A stretch of DNA of 64,000 bases from the NCBI RefSeq assembly GCF_002222635.1, contig NZ_CP022415.1, forward strand, positions 2,480,001 through 2,544,000. Reading direction: 5' to 3'. Position numbers and translations under genes: made by a program. The notes beneath the pieces were generated by a model. It saw only the letters and a program-made list of their open reading frames with translations. It did not search any database and was not told where the DNA came from. Positions 44,230 through 52,468 of this stretch are shown here, one piece after another. Every line of letters starts with the position of its first letter. Position 1 is the stretch's first letter. The DNA comes from Pseudosulfitobacter pseudonitzschiae. Its GTDB lineage: Bacteria > Pseudomonadota > Alphaproteobacteria > Rhodobacterales > Rhodobacteraceae.

Positions 44230-44838
44230 ATGCCGCTGATCGACAGCTCTACCTTTACGCTGCTCCTGTGGGCGCTGGTCGGCTATGGACTGGGGTCCAT
44301 TCCCTTTGGTCTGCTGCTGACGCAACTGCTGGGGCTGGGCAACCTGCGGCAGATCGGATCGGGTAACATCGGCGCGACCAACGTACTGCGGACCGGCAAC
44401 AAATCCGCCGCCGCCCTTACCCTGCTGCTGGACGCAGGAAAAGGCGTGGTTGCCGTTGTTCTGGCACGTCTCTACGCCGGTGAGGACGCCGCGCAGCTTG
44501 CCGCACTGATGGCGATGTTGGGCCATTGCTATCCGGTCTGGCTGGGTTTCAAGGGCGGCAAAGGTGTGGCGACGTTTCTGGGACTGATGTGGGCGCTGGC
44601 ATGGCCCGTCGGGCTGGGCTGCAGCATCGCATGGGCGCTGGCGGCCTTTTTGTCGCGCATGTCTTCGATGGGCGGTCTTATGGCGGCAGCTGCATCGACA
44701 TTCCTGCTGATCCTGACCGGAAATGGCGCCATGCTGCTGTTGGGTATTCTGCTGACGCTGCTGGTGTTCTGGCGTCACCGCACCAACATCGCGCGCATCC
44801 GTCAAGGGACCGAGCCGAAGATCGGCCAAAAATCCTGA
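44230..44838 (+). CDS. plsY: acyl-phosphate:glycerol-3-phosphate acyltransferase PlsY
   Basis: This 202-residue membrane enzyme transfers the acyl group from acyl-phosphate to glycerol-3-phosphate, the first step of phospholipid synthesis. The three PlsY motifs are visible: GLGSIPFGLLL, RQIGSGNIGATNVLRTGNK and GHCYPVWLGFKGGKGVATFLG, each within cytoplasmic loops of five or more helices. Its ATG directly abuts the stop of the dihydroorotase-like gene. The 139 bases that follow show no gene. Confidence 0.93.
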   Translation: MPLIDSSTFTLLLWALVGYGLGSIPFGLLLTQLLGLGNLRQIGSGNIGATNVLRTGNKSAAALTLLLDAGKGVVAVVLARLYAGEDAAQLAALMAMLGHCYPVWLGFKGGKGVATFLGLMWALAWPVGLGCSIAWALAAFLSRMSSMGGLMAAAASTFLLILTGNGAMLLLGILLTLLVFWRHRTNIARIRQGTEPKIGQKS

Positions 44839-44977
44839 CCCGTCCGATGCTAGCGCGCGTTCTCTGAAACCGGCAACTCGTCAACGCTGCCTATTTCTCG
44901 GGCCGCCACAGCATCCGCGTCGGCTAGCCCTCGGGCACCACCGACGCGGTCGGGATCAGCCTGAAACAGGACTGAAC

Positions 44978-46348
44978 TTAATAGGAATACTCGTCAAAAA
45001 TCCGGTTCAGATCACCGTTCCAGTCGCCATTGTAACGGGCCAGCAACTCGTCGGCTGGGGTTTGCCCGGTCTCAACGCTTTCGTGCAGCGCATTAAGGAA
45101 ATGCGTCTCGTCCGGGATCAAGCCGCCCGCACCGGGGCGTGCCCGCGCTTGCAGCCCCGCCTTGGAAATCTCCAGTGACTGGCGCGCAATATCCATCATC
45201 GACACATCGCCAACCTTGGCCTGCAACCCGTCGATCGAGGCCGCTACGCGCAGCCCTTCGCGGGTTTCCGCGTCCCACCCCTTGACCAGATCCCAAGCCG
45301 CATCCAGCGCGCCCTGATCATACATCAACCCGGTCCAAAATGCAGGCAGCGCACACAGCCGCCGCCACGGCCCACCGTCGGCACCCCGCATCTCGATAAA
45401 CTTCTTGATCCGCGCCTCGGGAAAGGCGGTGGTCAAGTGGTCGGCCCAATCGGACAGGGTCGGCTTTTCGCCGGGCAGCGCGGGCAATTGCCCCTTCAGG
45501 AAATCGCGGAACGACATGCCCAGCGCGTCGATATATTTGCCATCGCGGTAGACAAAATACATCGGCACATCCAGCGCGTATTGCACCCACGCCTCAAAGC
45601 CAAAGCCGTCCTCGAACACAAATGGCAACATACCGGTACGCGCAGGGTCCAGATCGCGCCAGACGCGGCTGCGCCATGATTTATGACCGTTGGGTTTGCC
45701 CTCGAAGAAGGGCGAATTGGCAAACAGCGCCACGGCCACAGGCTGCAACGCCAGCGCCACGCGCAACTTTTGCACCATGTCCGCCTCGGACCCGAAATCA
45801 AGGTTCACCTGCACGGTGCAAGTGCGGCGCATCATCGTGCGCCCCATCGTGCCGACCTTGCCCATATAGGCGTCCATCAGCTTGTAGCGGCCTTTGGGCA
45901 TCAGCGGCATCTCGTCGTGCATCCATGTCGGCGCCGCCCCCAGACCAATGAAACCCACTCCAATCTCGTCCGAGATATCCTTGACCTGACGCAGGTGCTC
46001 GTTGACCTCGTCACAGGTGCCGTGGATCGTCTCAAGCGGCGCGCCCGACAGCTCCAGCGCCCCGCCCGGTTCCAGCGACACATTCGCGCCGTCCAGTTCC
46101 AGCCCCGTCAGATGTCCGCCTTCACGCACTTCAGTCCAGCCATAGCGGTCGCGCAGACCTTCCAGAACGGCCACGATCGACTGTTTGCCCTCGAACGGCA
46201 GCGGCGTAAGCGTGTCTTTGATATAGCCGAACTTCTCGTGTTCGGTGCCAATACGCCAGTCTTCCTTGGGCTTACAGCCGTCGGCAAGGTACTGTGCCAG
46301 TTGGTCGTGATGTTCGATCGGCCCGCCGCCGGACTGTGGAATAGACAT
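44978..46348 (-). CDS. gshA: glutamate-cysteine ligase
   Basis: This 456-residue enzyme joins glutamate and cysteine in the first step of glutathione synthesis. It belongs to the plant/alphaproteobacterial type: RIGTEHEKFGY, PFEGKQSIVAVLEGL, LELSGAPLETIHGTCDEVNEH (read in parts), and MRRTCTVQVNLDFGSEADM are recognisable. The start at 46348 has AAGG 9 bases upstream. gshB is not in the window. It stands alone downstream of the small membrane protein gene. Confidence 0.92.
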   Translation of the reverse strand: MSIPQSGGGPIEHHDQLAQYLADGCKPKEDWRIGTEHEKFGYIKDTLTPLPFEGKQSIVAVLEGLRDRYGWTEVREGGHLTGLELDGANVSLEPGGALELSGAPLETIHGTCDEVNEHLRQVKDISDEIGVGFIGLGAAPTWMHDEMPLMPKGRYKLMDAYMGKVGTMGRTMMRRTCTVQVNLDFGSEADMVQKLRVALALQPVAVALFANSPFFEGKPNGHKSWRSRVWRDLDPARTGMLPFVFEDGFGFEAWVQYALDVPMYFVYRDGKYIDALGMSFRDFLKGQLPALPGEKPTLSDWADHLTTAFPEARIKKFIEMRGADGGPWRRLCALPAFWTGLMYDQGALDAAWDLVKGWDAETREGLRVAASIDGLQAKVGDVSMMDIARQSLEISKAGLQARARPGAGGLIPDETHFLNALHESVETGQTPADELLARYNGDWNGDLNRIFDEYSY

Positions 46349-46431
46349 GCGCTGTGGCCTTTCGTGTTCGTCGTGAGACTTGGTGTAGGGCGGGCGCAGA
46401 AGTGTCAAGGCGCAAGGACGTGAAGAGCATC

Positions 46432-46965
46432 CTAATGCAGCCGCGCCGCTTGCGGACGCAAGGGGGCGCGCTCCCAGATCACAACCGCCGCTCGGTTATC
46501 CTCGCCCAGCTCGCTTAGCATTCGTTCAGTGCGCAAGCCGGGCAAGGTGGCAAAGGCATCAAACAACGCATCCGACCCCGCCGCATTCACCGGAATAAGC
46601 AGCGCAGGCGATCCGCGTTGGTCCAGCCGCCAGTGCGGCGGATACATTGCGCGATCCAGCGTCAGACGCTCAAGTTCGCGCAGCGCAACAGCCCCGCCGG
46701 TCAGCGGCCCAAAATAGGTGATCTGCCCTTCGTCCACCTGCACCGCACCCGCACCGCCACCGGGACCGCGAAACCGCCCGCGCTGGATGCCGATCAGAAT
46801 CAACCCGCCCGCAATCAGAACCAGCAACGCTCCGACCAATGCCAGCAACCCGCCCGGCCCCAGTATCCACCACAGGCCCAACACTGCCAGCCCCGCGCCC
46901 ACCAGCGCTTCGCGCCAACGTATCACTGCGGCCACAGCCTCGGGCCGGAAGAACCCTATTGCCAT
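46432..46965 (-). CDS. conserved membrane protein of unknown function
   Basis: This 177-residue protein begins with two adjacent helices (ALVGAGLAVLGLWWILGPGG and ALVGALLVLIAGGLILIGI), followed by a soluble region with VDEGQITYFGPLTGGAVALRELERL (read in parts) and WRLDQRGSPALLIPVNAAGSD. The tail looks like a PH-type or DUF-type beta domain. Homologues near rsmE and gshA are common in rhodobacteria as I recall, with unknown function. The start was set at 46965, in front of which CAGGTG lies. Confidence 0.7.
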   Translation of the reverse strand: MAIGFFRPEAVAAVIRWREALVGAGLAVLGLWWILGPGGLLALVGALLVLIAGGLILIGIQRGRFRGPGGGAGAVQVDEGQITYFGPLTGGAVALRELERLTLDRAMYPPHWRLDQRGSPALLIPVNAAGSDALFDAFATLPGLRTERMLSELGEDNRAAVVIWERAPLRPQAARLH

Positions 46966-46983
46966 CGCGCACCTGCTTGCATT

Positions 46984-47036
46984 CTTTTGGCCCAAAATAT
47001 CCCGGGGGAGGCCGCAGGCCGGGGGCAGCGCCCCAA
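46984..47036. repeat. intergenic double-hairpin repeat, copy 3
   Basis: CCCGGGGGAG is followed by hairpins GGCC-GCA-GGCC and GGGGC-AGC-GCCCC. It lies between rsmE and the membrane protein gene, both transcribed leftward, so here the element is inverted relative to its flanking genes, unlike copies 1 and 2. The leader (CTTTTGGCCC...) differs from the other two. Confidence 0.7.
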
Positions 47037-47047
47037 ATGCTTACCCA

Positions 47048-47767
47048 TCACCAATCCCCCAACGCCCGTTGCCACAGGGTCATCGCAGCCACCGCTGCTG
47101 TATCGGCCCGCAAGATACGCGGCCCCAGCGCCACAGGATGTGCAATATCCAGCCCGCGCAGGCGCTTGCGTTCACCTTCGGAAAATCCGCCCTCGGGGCC
47201 GATCAGAATGGCCCAAGGGCCAGCCTGCACCGGCAGATCGGGTGGGTCACCTGCCAACGCCTCGTCACAAAACAGGATGCGTCGCGCTGGATTCCACTGG
47301 TCCAGCAACCGGCCCAGCTTCTGCGCCTCGGTGACCTGCGGCACATAGGTGCCACCGCATTGCTCGGCCGCCTCGACCGCATGCGCTTGCAGGCGCTCGT
47401 GCTGGACGCGGCCAGCATTTGTAAACTCGGTCATCACCGGCACAATGCGCGCGGCGCCCATCTCGGCGGCCTTTTCCACGATGAAATCGGTGCGCGCCTT
47501 TTTGATCGGGGCGAACAGCAGCCACAAATCGGGCGGCATCCGCAGTGGCGCGGTTTGTGCCACACAGGTCAGCACCCCACCCCGCTTGCCCGCTTCGGAA
47601 ATCTCGGCGCGCCACTCACCGTCCAGTCCGTTGAACAGCAGCACAGCGCCCCCAACCGCCTGCCGCATGACCCCGAAAAGGTAATGCGCCTGATCGCGGT
47701 TCAGAGGAACCGTTTGCCCCTGCCCCAAGGGTGCGTCTACATAAAGGCGGATTTTCGCGTCATTCAT
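47048..47767 (-). CDS. rsmE: 16S rRNA (uracil1498-N3)-methyltransferase
   Basis: This 239-residue SPOUT methyltransferase modifies U1498 of 16S rRNA. It has an N-terminal PUA-like domain (RDQAHYLFGVMRQAVG) and the C-terminal trefoil-knot motifs ILIGPEGGFSEGE and LGPRILRADTAAVAAM. The ATG at 47767 is used here; an ATG 12 bases upstream overlaps the ubiA start on the other strand. Neither has a clear ribosome binding site. Confidence 0.92.
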   Translation of the reverse strand: MNDAKIRLYVDAPLGQGQTVPLNRDQAHYLFGVMRQAVGGAVLLFNGLDGEWRAEISEAGKRGGVLTCVAQTAPLRMPPDLWLLFAPIKKARTDFIVEKAAEMGAARIVPVMTEFTNAGRVQHERLQAHAVEAAEQCGGTYVPQVTEAQKLGRLLDQWNPARRILFCDEALAGDPPDLPVQAGPWAILIGPEGGFSEGERKRLRGLDIAHPVALGPRILRADTAAVAAMTLWQRALGDW

Positions 47768-47779
47768 AGGCAGATACAT

Positions 47780-48772
47780 ATGCAAGACAACCGCGTCACA
47801 CCAGAGGCAGAGCCCGCAGAAAACGCAAAGCCTGAAGGATCGGTCGCAGATGCGGTCAGCGGCAACTGGGTGGACCGTTGGGCACCGGCATGGATGCGAC
47901 CCTACTTGCGCCTTAGCCGTGCAGACCGTCCCATCGGGACATGGCTGTTGCTGATCCCCTGCTGGTGGGGGCTGGCGTTGGCGATTCTCTATGACCAAAG
48001 CCCCCGTTGGTCCGACCTGTGGCTGGTGGTGGCCTGCGCATTGGGCGCGTTTCTGATGCGCGGTGCGGGATGCACTTGGAACGACATCACCGACCGTGAC
48101 ATCGACGGGGCGGTCGAACGCACGCGCTCGCGTCCCATCCCCTCGGGTCAGGTCAGCGTGCGCGGGGCGCTGGTCTGGATGTGCTTGCAGGCGCTTTTGG
48201 CCTTTTTGATCCTGCTGACCTTTAACGCTGCGGCCATACGGATGGGTGTGCTGGCCCTGCTGCCGGTTGCGATCTATCCCTTTGCCAAGCGGTTTACATG
48301 GTGGCCGCAGGTGTTTCTGGGGCTGGCGTTCAACTGGGGTGCGCTGATGATCTGGGTCGCGCACACCGGATCGCTGGCGGCGCCTGCCATGGTGCTGTAT
48401 CTGGCGGGGATTGCGTGGACACTGTTTTACGACACGATCTATGCTCATCAGGACACCGAGGACGACGCGCTGATCGGGGTGAAATCCACCGCCCGCCTGT
48501 TCGCTGAAAAGTCCCCCCAATGGCTGCGTCGCTTTCTGATGGCAACCGTGGGGCTGATGGGCATTGCAGTCATCTATGCCGCCCTGCCGCAAGCATCGGT
48601 TCTGGCACTGGTTCTGGCACTGGCCGGCCCTTGGGCGATGGGATGGCACATGGCGTGGCAGTTGCGCGGCTTTGATGCAAGCGACGCGGGAAAGTGTTTG
48701 CAACTGTTCCGCGCCAACCGTGACACCGGCATGATTCCGCTGGTGTTTTTTGTCGCAAGCCTGCTGGCGTGA
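47780..48772 (+). CDS. ubiA: 4-hydroxybenzoate polyprenyltransferase
   Basis: This 330-residue enzyme with about eight helices attaches the polyprenyl tail to 4-hydroxybenzoate in ubiquinone synthesis. The aspartate-rich motifs RGAGCTWNDITDRDIDG (NDxxDxxxD) and DTIYAHQDTEDDALIG are both present, and RSRPIPSGQ follows the first. The N-terminus adds about 40 soluble residues. The open frame continues far upstream but overlaps rsmE, so the ATG at 47780 is the credible start. It acts with the polyprenyl synthase at 3.6 kb. Confidence 0.93.
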   Translation: MQDNRVTPEAEPAENAKPEGSVADAVSGNWVDRWAPAWMRPYLRLSRADRPIGTWLLLIPCWWGLALAILYDQSPRWSDLWLVVACALGAFLMRGAGCTWNDITDRDIDGAVERTRSRPIPSGQVSVRGALVWMCLQALLAFLILLTFNAAAIRMGVLALLPVAIYPFAKRFTWWPQVFLGLAFNWGALMIWVAHTGSLAAPAMVLYLAGIAWTLFYDTIYAHQDTEDDALIGVKSTARLFAEKSPQWLRRFLMATVGLMGIAVIYAALPQASVLALVLALAGPWAMGWHMAWQLRGFDASDAGKCLQLFRANRDTGMIPLVFFVASLLA

Positions 48773-48833
48773 TTGAAACCACAAGGCGGGCCGCGTAACA
48801 AAGTCCGGTACAGTCACTGCCTACGGAATCCTC

Positions 48834-50771
48834 ATGCGTCTCAGTTCGGCTCTGATCATCGCCATCACCTTTGCTGCGGCCGCTGCCGTGTCCGTCGTGG
48901 CGGCCAATTTCTCGGTCAAACTGATCGAGGAGACATCAGAGATCGGCGTTCGCGATGCGCTCGACGATGCAGGGGCAACGTGGGCCGAAGTGCAGGCTGA
49001 CGGGCTGACCGTGACGCTGGCCGGAACTGCCCCGACCGAGGCCGATCGTTTTGCCGCCCTGACCACCGCGGGCACCGTGGTGGACGCCGCCCGCGTGATC
49101 GACGGAATGGAGGCCGAAGCGGTCGCCGCAATTCGCGCGCCCCGATTTTCTGCCGAGATTTTGCGTAATGATGCGGGCATTTCCATCATCGGGCTGATCC
49201 CCGACAGCACCGATCGCGACATCATCACCGACCGCTTTGCCGCAATGGCCGGTGCCGAAACACCTGTGGCTGATCTGATCGAAACCGCCAACTATCCGGC
49301 CCCCGAGGGGTGGGAGGACGCGTTGGGTTTTGCGCTGGTTGCGATGGAGCAACTGCCACGCGCCAAAGTGTCGGTCAGCGCAGGCCGCGTTGCGATCACG
49401 GCGATCACCGACAGCCTCAAGGACAAGCTGGCGCTGGAAAAATCGCTAAAATCCGCCGCCCCTCCGGGCCTGCGTCTGACGCTGGACATTTCGGCACCGC
49501 GTCCGGTTATCACGCCCTTTACCCTGCGCTTTATCATCGACGAAGAGGGCGCACGCTTTGACGCATGCAGCGCCGACACCGAAAAGGCGCGAACCCGCAT
49601 CCTGACTGCCGCCACCAATGCAGGTATGGCACCCGAGGGACGCTGCACCGTGGGCATGGGCGTGCCGACACCGAACTGGGCACAAGCGGTCGAGCAATCC
49701 ATCGCGGCACTGGCCAAGATCGGTGGCGGTTCGGTGACATTTTCCGATGCGGATGTGACCCTTCTGGCACAAGAAGGCTCTGATCAGGGCACGTTCGACA
49801 CTGTGGTGGGCGAGCTGGAAAACGCCCTGCCCGAGGTTTTTGCGCTTCATGCCAAGCTGCCCGAAACCCAAGCGCCCGACCAAGGCCCGCCCGAATTCGT
49901 GGCCACCTTGTCACCCGAGGGTCAGGTGCAGCTGCGCGGACGGCTCAGCACCGAGAACCTGCGCAACATCGCTGACAGCTATGCACGGTCGCGCTTTGGC
50001 TCAGACAGTGTTTACACGGCGGCGCGGGTCGTCGAGGGGCTGCCCTCGGATTGGTCCACCCGCGTTCTGGCAGGACTGGAATCGCTGTCTTACCTGTCGA
50101 ACGGGGCCATTACGGTTACCCCTGACAAGCTGACCGTATCAGGCAACACCGGAAACGCGGACGCCAGCGCAGAAATCGCGACCCTCTTGGCCGCCAAGCT
50201 GGGCGAGGCCGAAGATTTCGAGATCAGCGTGACCTATAGGGAAAAGCTGGACCCCGTGGCGTCGCTTCCCACGCCGGATGAATGCGAAGCCCAGATCAAG
50301 GCGATCACCGACAGCAACAAAATCAATTTTGAACCCGGCAGCGCCACAATCGACGCCGGTGCTTTGGGCACGATGGACGACATTGCCGAAGTTCTGAAAA
50401 CCTGCGGCGAGTTGCGTCTTGAGATTCAAGGCCACACCGACAGTCAGGGCCGCGAAGAGATGAACCTGTCGCTCAGTCAGGCCCGCGCCCAATCGGTTTT
50501 GAACGAACTGCGTGCACGGCGCGTGCGCACGTCCACCTTCGAGGCCAAAGGCTATGGGGAAGAGCGCCCGATTCAGGACAATGGCACCGAAGAAGGCCGA
50601 GAAGCCAACCGCCGCATCGAATTTTGGTTGATCCGCCCCGAACCAAGCGCTCCAACACCGCAAACAACTCTGGAAAGCTTGGCCGAAAACGGTGATAACA
50701 ACCCCGAGGACACCACCGAAGACGCAGCAGGCAGCACCGCGTCAGACTCGTCAGGGGACGCGACGGAATGA
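48834..50771 (+). CDS. OmpA-domain envelope protein
   Basis: This 645-residue protein has an uncleaved-looking N-terminal anchor (ALIIAITFAAAAAVSVVAANF). BON-like repeats follow (for example GLTVTLAGTAPTEADRFAAL at about residues 60-80, and again near 375 and 430). The C-terminal OmpA peptidoglycan-binding domain has NFEPGSATIDAGA, EIQGHTDSQGREEMNLSLSQ and GYGEERP. The tail is acidic and disordered. It probably links the inner membrane to peptidoglycan. It overlaps the coiled-coil gene behind it as ATGA. Confidence 0.87.
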   Translation: MRLSSALIIAITFAAAAAVSVVAANFSVKLIEETSEIGVRDALDDAGATWAEVQADGLTVTLAGTAPTEADRFAALTTAGTVVDAARVIDGMEAEAVAAIRAPRFSAEILRNDAGISIIGLIPDSTDRDIITDRFAAMAGAETPVADLIETANYPAPEGWEDALGFALVAMEQLPRAKVSVSAGRVAITAITDSLKDKLALEKSLKSAAPPGLRLTLDISAPRPVITPFTLRFIIDEEGARFDACSADTEKARTRILTAATNAGMAPEGRCTVGMGVPTPNWAQAVEQSIAALAKIGGGSVTFSDADVTLLAQEGSDQGTFDTVVGELENALPEVFALHAKLPETQAPDQGPPEFVATLSPEGQVQLRGRLSTENLRNIADSYARSRFGSDSVYTAARVVEGLPSDWSTRVLAGLESLSYLSNGAITVTPDKLTVSGNTGNADASAEIATLLAAKLGEAEDFEISVTYREKLDPVASLPTPDECEAQIKAITDSNKINFEPGSATIDAGALGTMDDIAEVLKTCGELRLEIQGHTDSQGREEMNLSLSQARAQSVLNELRARRVRTSTFEAKGYGEERPIQDNGTEEGREANRRIEFWLIRPEPSAPTPQTTLESLAENGDNNPEDTTEDAAGSTASDSSGDATE

Positions 50772-51094
50772 GCAGAACAGAATTCGTCATCGCGACGGCC
50801 ATTATCCTATTTGTGGCCTTCAGCCTTGGATGGTTTGCAAACTGGCTGGTCCACCGGTTCAGCCGCGTGGCTCCGGGCGACGTGGCCGAACTGGACCGGA
50901 TGAGTCAGGAATTGCACGAAGCGGAAGAGACCCGCGATCAGGCAATCACGTACCTGCAACAGCGCGAGGCCGAGTTGACCAACCAGCTAAGCCAGACCGA
51001 AGCAGAACTGCGCGCCGCGATGGACGGGCTGCGCGACGCCCGCCACGAAGCCGAAGAAATGCGCGCCTATATCGAGAAGAATCAGGCGGGCTGA
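50768..51094 (+). CDS. small membrane-anchored coiled-coil protein
   Basis: This 108-residue protein has one N-terminal helix (FVIATAIILFVAFSLGWFANWL) followed by a long heptad-rich coiled coil (ELDRMSQELHEAEETRDQAI and TEAELRAAMDGLRDARHEAE). It overlaps the OmpA-domain gene and must be co-expressed with it, so a shared envelope complex is plausible. I know no named family for it. Confidence 0.75.
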   Translation: MSRTEFVIATAIILFVAFSLGWFANWLVHRFSRVAPGDVAELDRMSQELHEAEETRDQAITYLQQREAELTNQLSQTEAELRAAMDGLRDARHEAEEMRAYIEKNQAG

Positions 51095-51129
51095 AAAGGC
51101 GAAACGCCTCTGCCAGGGACAACGAGGGT

Positions 51130-51576
51130 CTACCAGCGGCTTAGCGCGTCTTCGTCGGCATCTTTCGCGGAGACCCAGTCGGACGCACCATTGGCGGTAA
51201 TCTCGCGCTTCCAGAAAGGCGCACGGGACTTCAGGAAATCCATCAGATATTCTGCTGCCTCGAACGCATCGCGGCGGTGCGGGGCGGCGGTGGCAACCAT
51301 CATGATTTGTTCACCCGGTGCCATTCGGCCATAGCGGTGGATCACCAACACATCGCCAAGGCTCCAACGCTCTTGCGCGCGGGTCGCAATGTCGGTCAGT
51401 GCGGACTCGGTCATACCGGGGTAATGTTCGATTTCCATTGCCACCAGCGGATCATCGGGCAGATCACGCACCACGCCGGAAAACGTTACAATCGCGCCCA
51501 TATCCGTGTGACCCGCAGCAAAGGCGTTCGCCTCGGTCCCCATATCAAAGGGTGCCTCTTGCACGGTGATCCGCAT
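51130..51576 (-). CDS. moaE: molybdopterin synthase catalytic subunit MoaE
   Basis: This 148-residue subunit converts precursor Z (cPMP) to molybdopterin using the thiocarboxylate on MoaD. FSGVVRD, MEIEHYPGMTE, IHRYGRMAPGEQIM and the catalytic-lysine region APFWKRE are visible. It follows moaD by 3 bases. It converges with the coiled-coil gene. Confidence 0.94.
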   Translation of the reverse strand: MRITVQEAPFDMGTEANAFAAGHTDMGAIVTFSGVVRDLPDDPLVAMEIEHYPGMTESALTDIATRAQERWSLGDVLVIHRYGRMAPGEQIMMVATAAPHRRDAFEAAEYLMDFLKSRAPFWKREITANGASDWVSAKDADEDALSRW

Positions 51577-51579
51577 GGC

Positions 51580-51825
51580 CTAGCCGCCTGTCATCGGTGG
51601 AAAAAACGCAACCTCGCGCACGCCAGCCAGCGGCGCGTCAAAGTCGGACAATTGCTGGTCCAGCGCCACCCGCAAGGCGCCAAGGTCGGAAAAGGCCAGA
51701 TCATAGCGGTCTTCGCGGGCGCGCAGCTCGGCCACAAGATCATTCACCGTGGCGGCGTCCGTCTGGACCTGTTCACGCGGCAGGCCGATGCGTTCGCGCA
51801 CCCATGCAAAATAGAGCACATTCAT
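51580..51825 (-). CDS. moaD: molybdopterin synthase sulfur carrier subunit MoaD
   Basis: This 81-residue ubiquitin-like protein ends in the required Gly-Gly (PPMTGG), which carries the thiocarboxylate sulfur. MNVLYFAWVRERIGLPREQV at the start is typical. Its ATG shares one base with the pgsA stop (TGATG), so pgsA, moaD and moaE form one operon. Confidence 0.93.
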   Translation of the reverse strand: MNVLYFAWVRERIGLPREQVQTDAATVNDLVAELRAREDRYDLAFSDLGALRVALDQQLSDFDAPLAGVREVAFFPPMTGG

Positions 51826-52430
51826 CAGACAGTCTCCTTGAGATGTGGCAGCGCCTTGCGGAAGTAATCCCAGCCGGTCATCAAAGTCAGCCCGGCGGCA
51901 GCCCACAGCAGGACAAGCCCCACGCCGCCCGACCAACGGGCCGCCATCAGTTTCCACCCCAGTCCGCCAGCCGTAGCGCTGTAATGTTCAAAAACCCCCT
52001 GCGAGAACAGAACCGCGATGGCGATCATTTGCAATGTGGTTTTCCATTTAGCCAGTTTCGTCACGGCCAGCGTACCGGCTACATCACCCAGAAACTCGCG
52101 CAACCCGCTGACAAAGACTTCGCGGAACAGGATCATCGTAGCGGGCAACACCAGCGACGCTTTCCAGCTTGAGAATCCGATAATGACCATCAGTGCGATC
52201 ACCACCATCGCCTTGTCCGCGATCGGATCCAGCATCGCACCCAGTTTGGTCTGTTGCTTCCAAGCGCGGGCCAGATAACCATCGAACCAATCCGTGATCG
52301 CCGCACCCACAAACAGCACCAGTGCAAACCAGTCCGCGTAAAAGCGTGGAAAGAACAGGAACATGACCGCGACCATAGGGGCCGCAAGCAGCCGCAGGGT
52401 CGTCAGGGTATTGGGCAGGTTCCAGATCAT
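51825..52430 (-). CDS. pgsA: CDP-diacylglycerol-glycerol-3-phosphate 3-phosphatidyltransferase
   Basis: This 201-residue membrane enzyme makes phosphatidylglycerol phosphate. The CDP-alcohol phosphotransferase motif is DWFDGYLARAWKQQTKLG, continuing AMLDPIADK. N-terminal NLPNTLTTLRLLAAP is characteristic. The ATG at 52430 was chosen over longer upstream frames that lack similarity. Upstream is the serine hydrolase gene, 38 bases away. Confidence 0.93.
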   Translation of the reverse strand: MIWNLPNTLTTLRLLAAPMVAVMFLFFPRFYADWFALVLFVGAAITDWFDGYLARAWKQQTKLGAMLDPIADKAMVVIALMVIIGFSSWKASLVLPATMILFREVFVSGLREFLGDVAGTLAVTKLAKWKTTLQMIAIAVLFSQGVFEHYSATAGGLGWKLMAARWSGGVGLVLLWAAAGLTLMTGWDYFRKALPHLKETV

Positions 52431-52468
52431 ATCAACGTGGTATCCTGTTGCGGGCCGATGGAAAAGGG

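Noticed and set aside
44839-44977. Possible gene remnant between plsY and gshA
   Set aside because: A short minus-strand stretch looks protein-like (PTRMLWRPEK) but is broken by stop codons and matches no family I can name.
46718-47779. Open frame extending ubiA far upstream on the + strand
   Set aside because: It lies fully antisense to rsmE and a membrane protein gene and its sequence is Pro/Arg/His-rich low complexity. UbiA similarity begins only after the ATG at 47780.
47048-48817. Long upstream extension of rsmE on the minus strand
   Set aside because: The extension is antisense to ubiA. RsmE similarity starts at the ATG at 47767.
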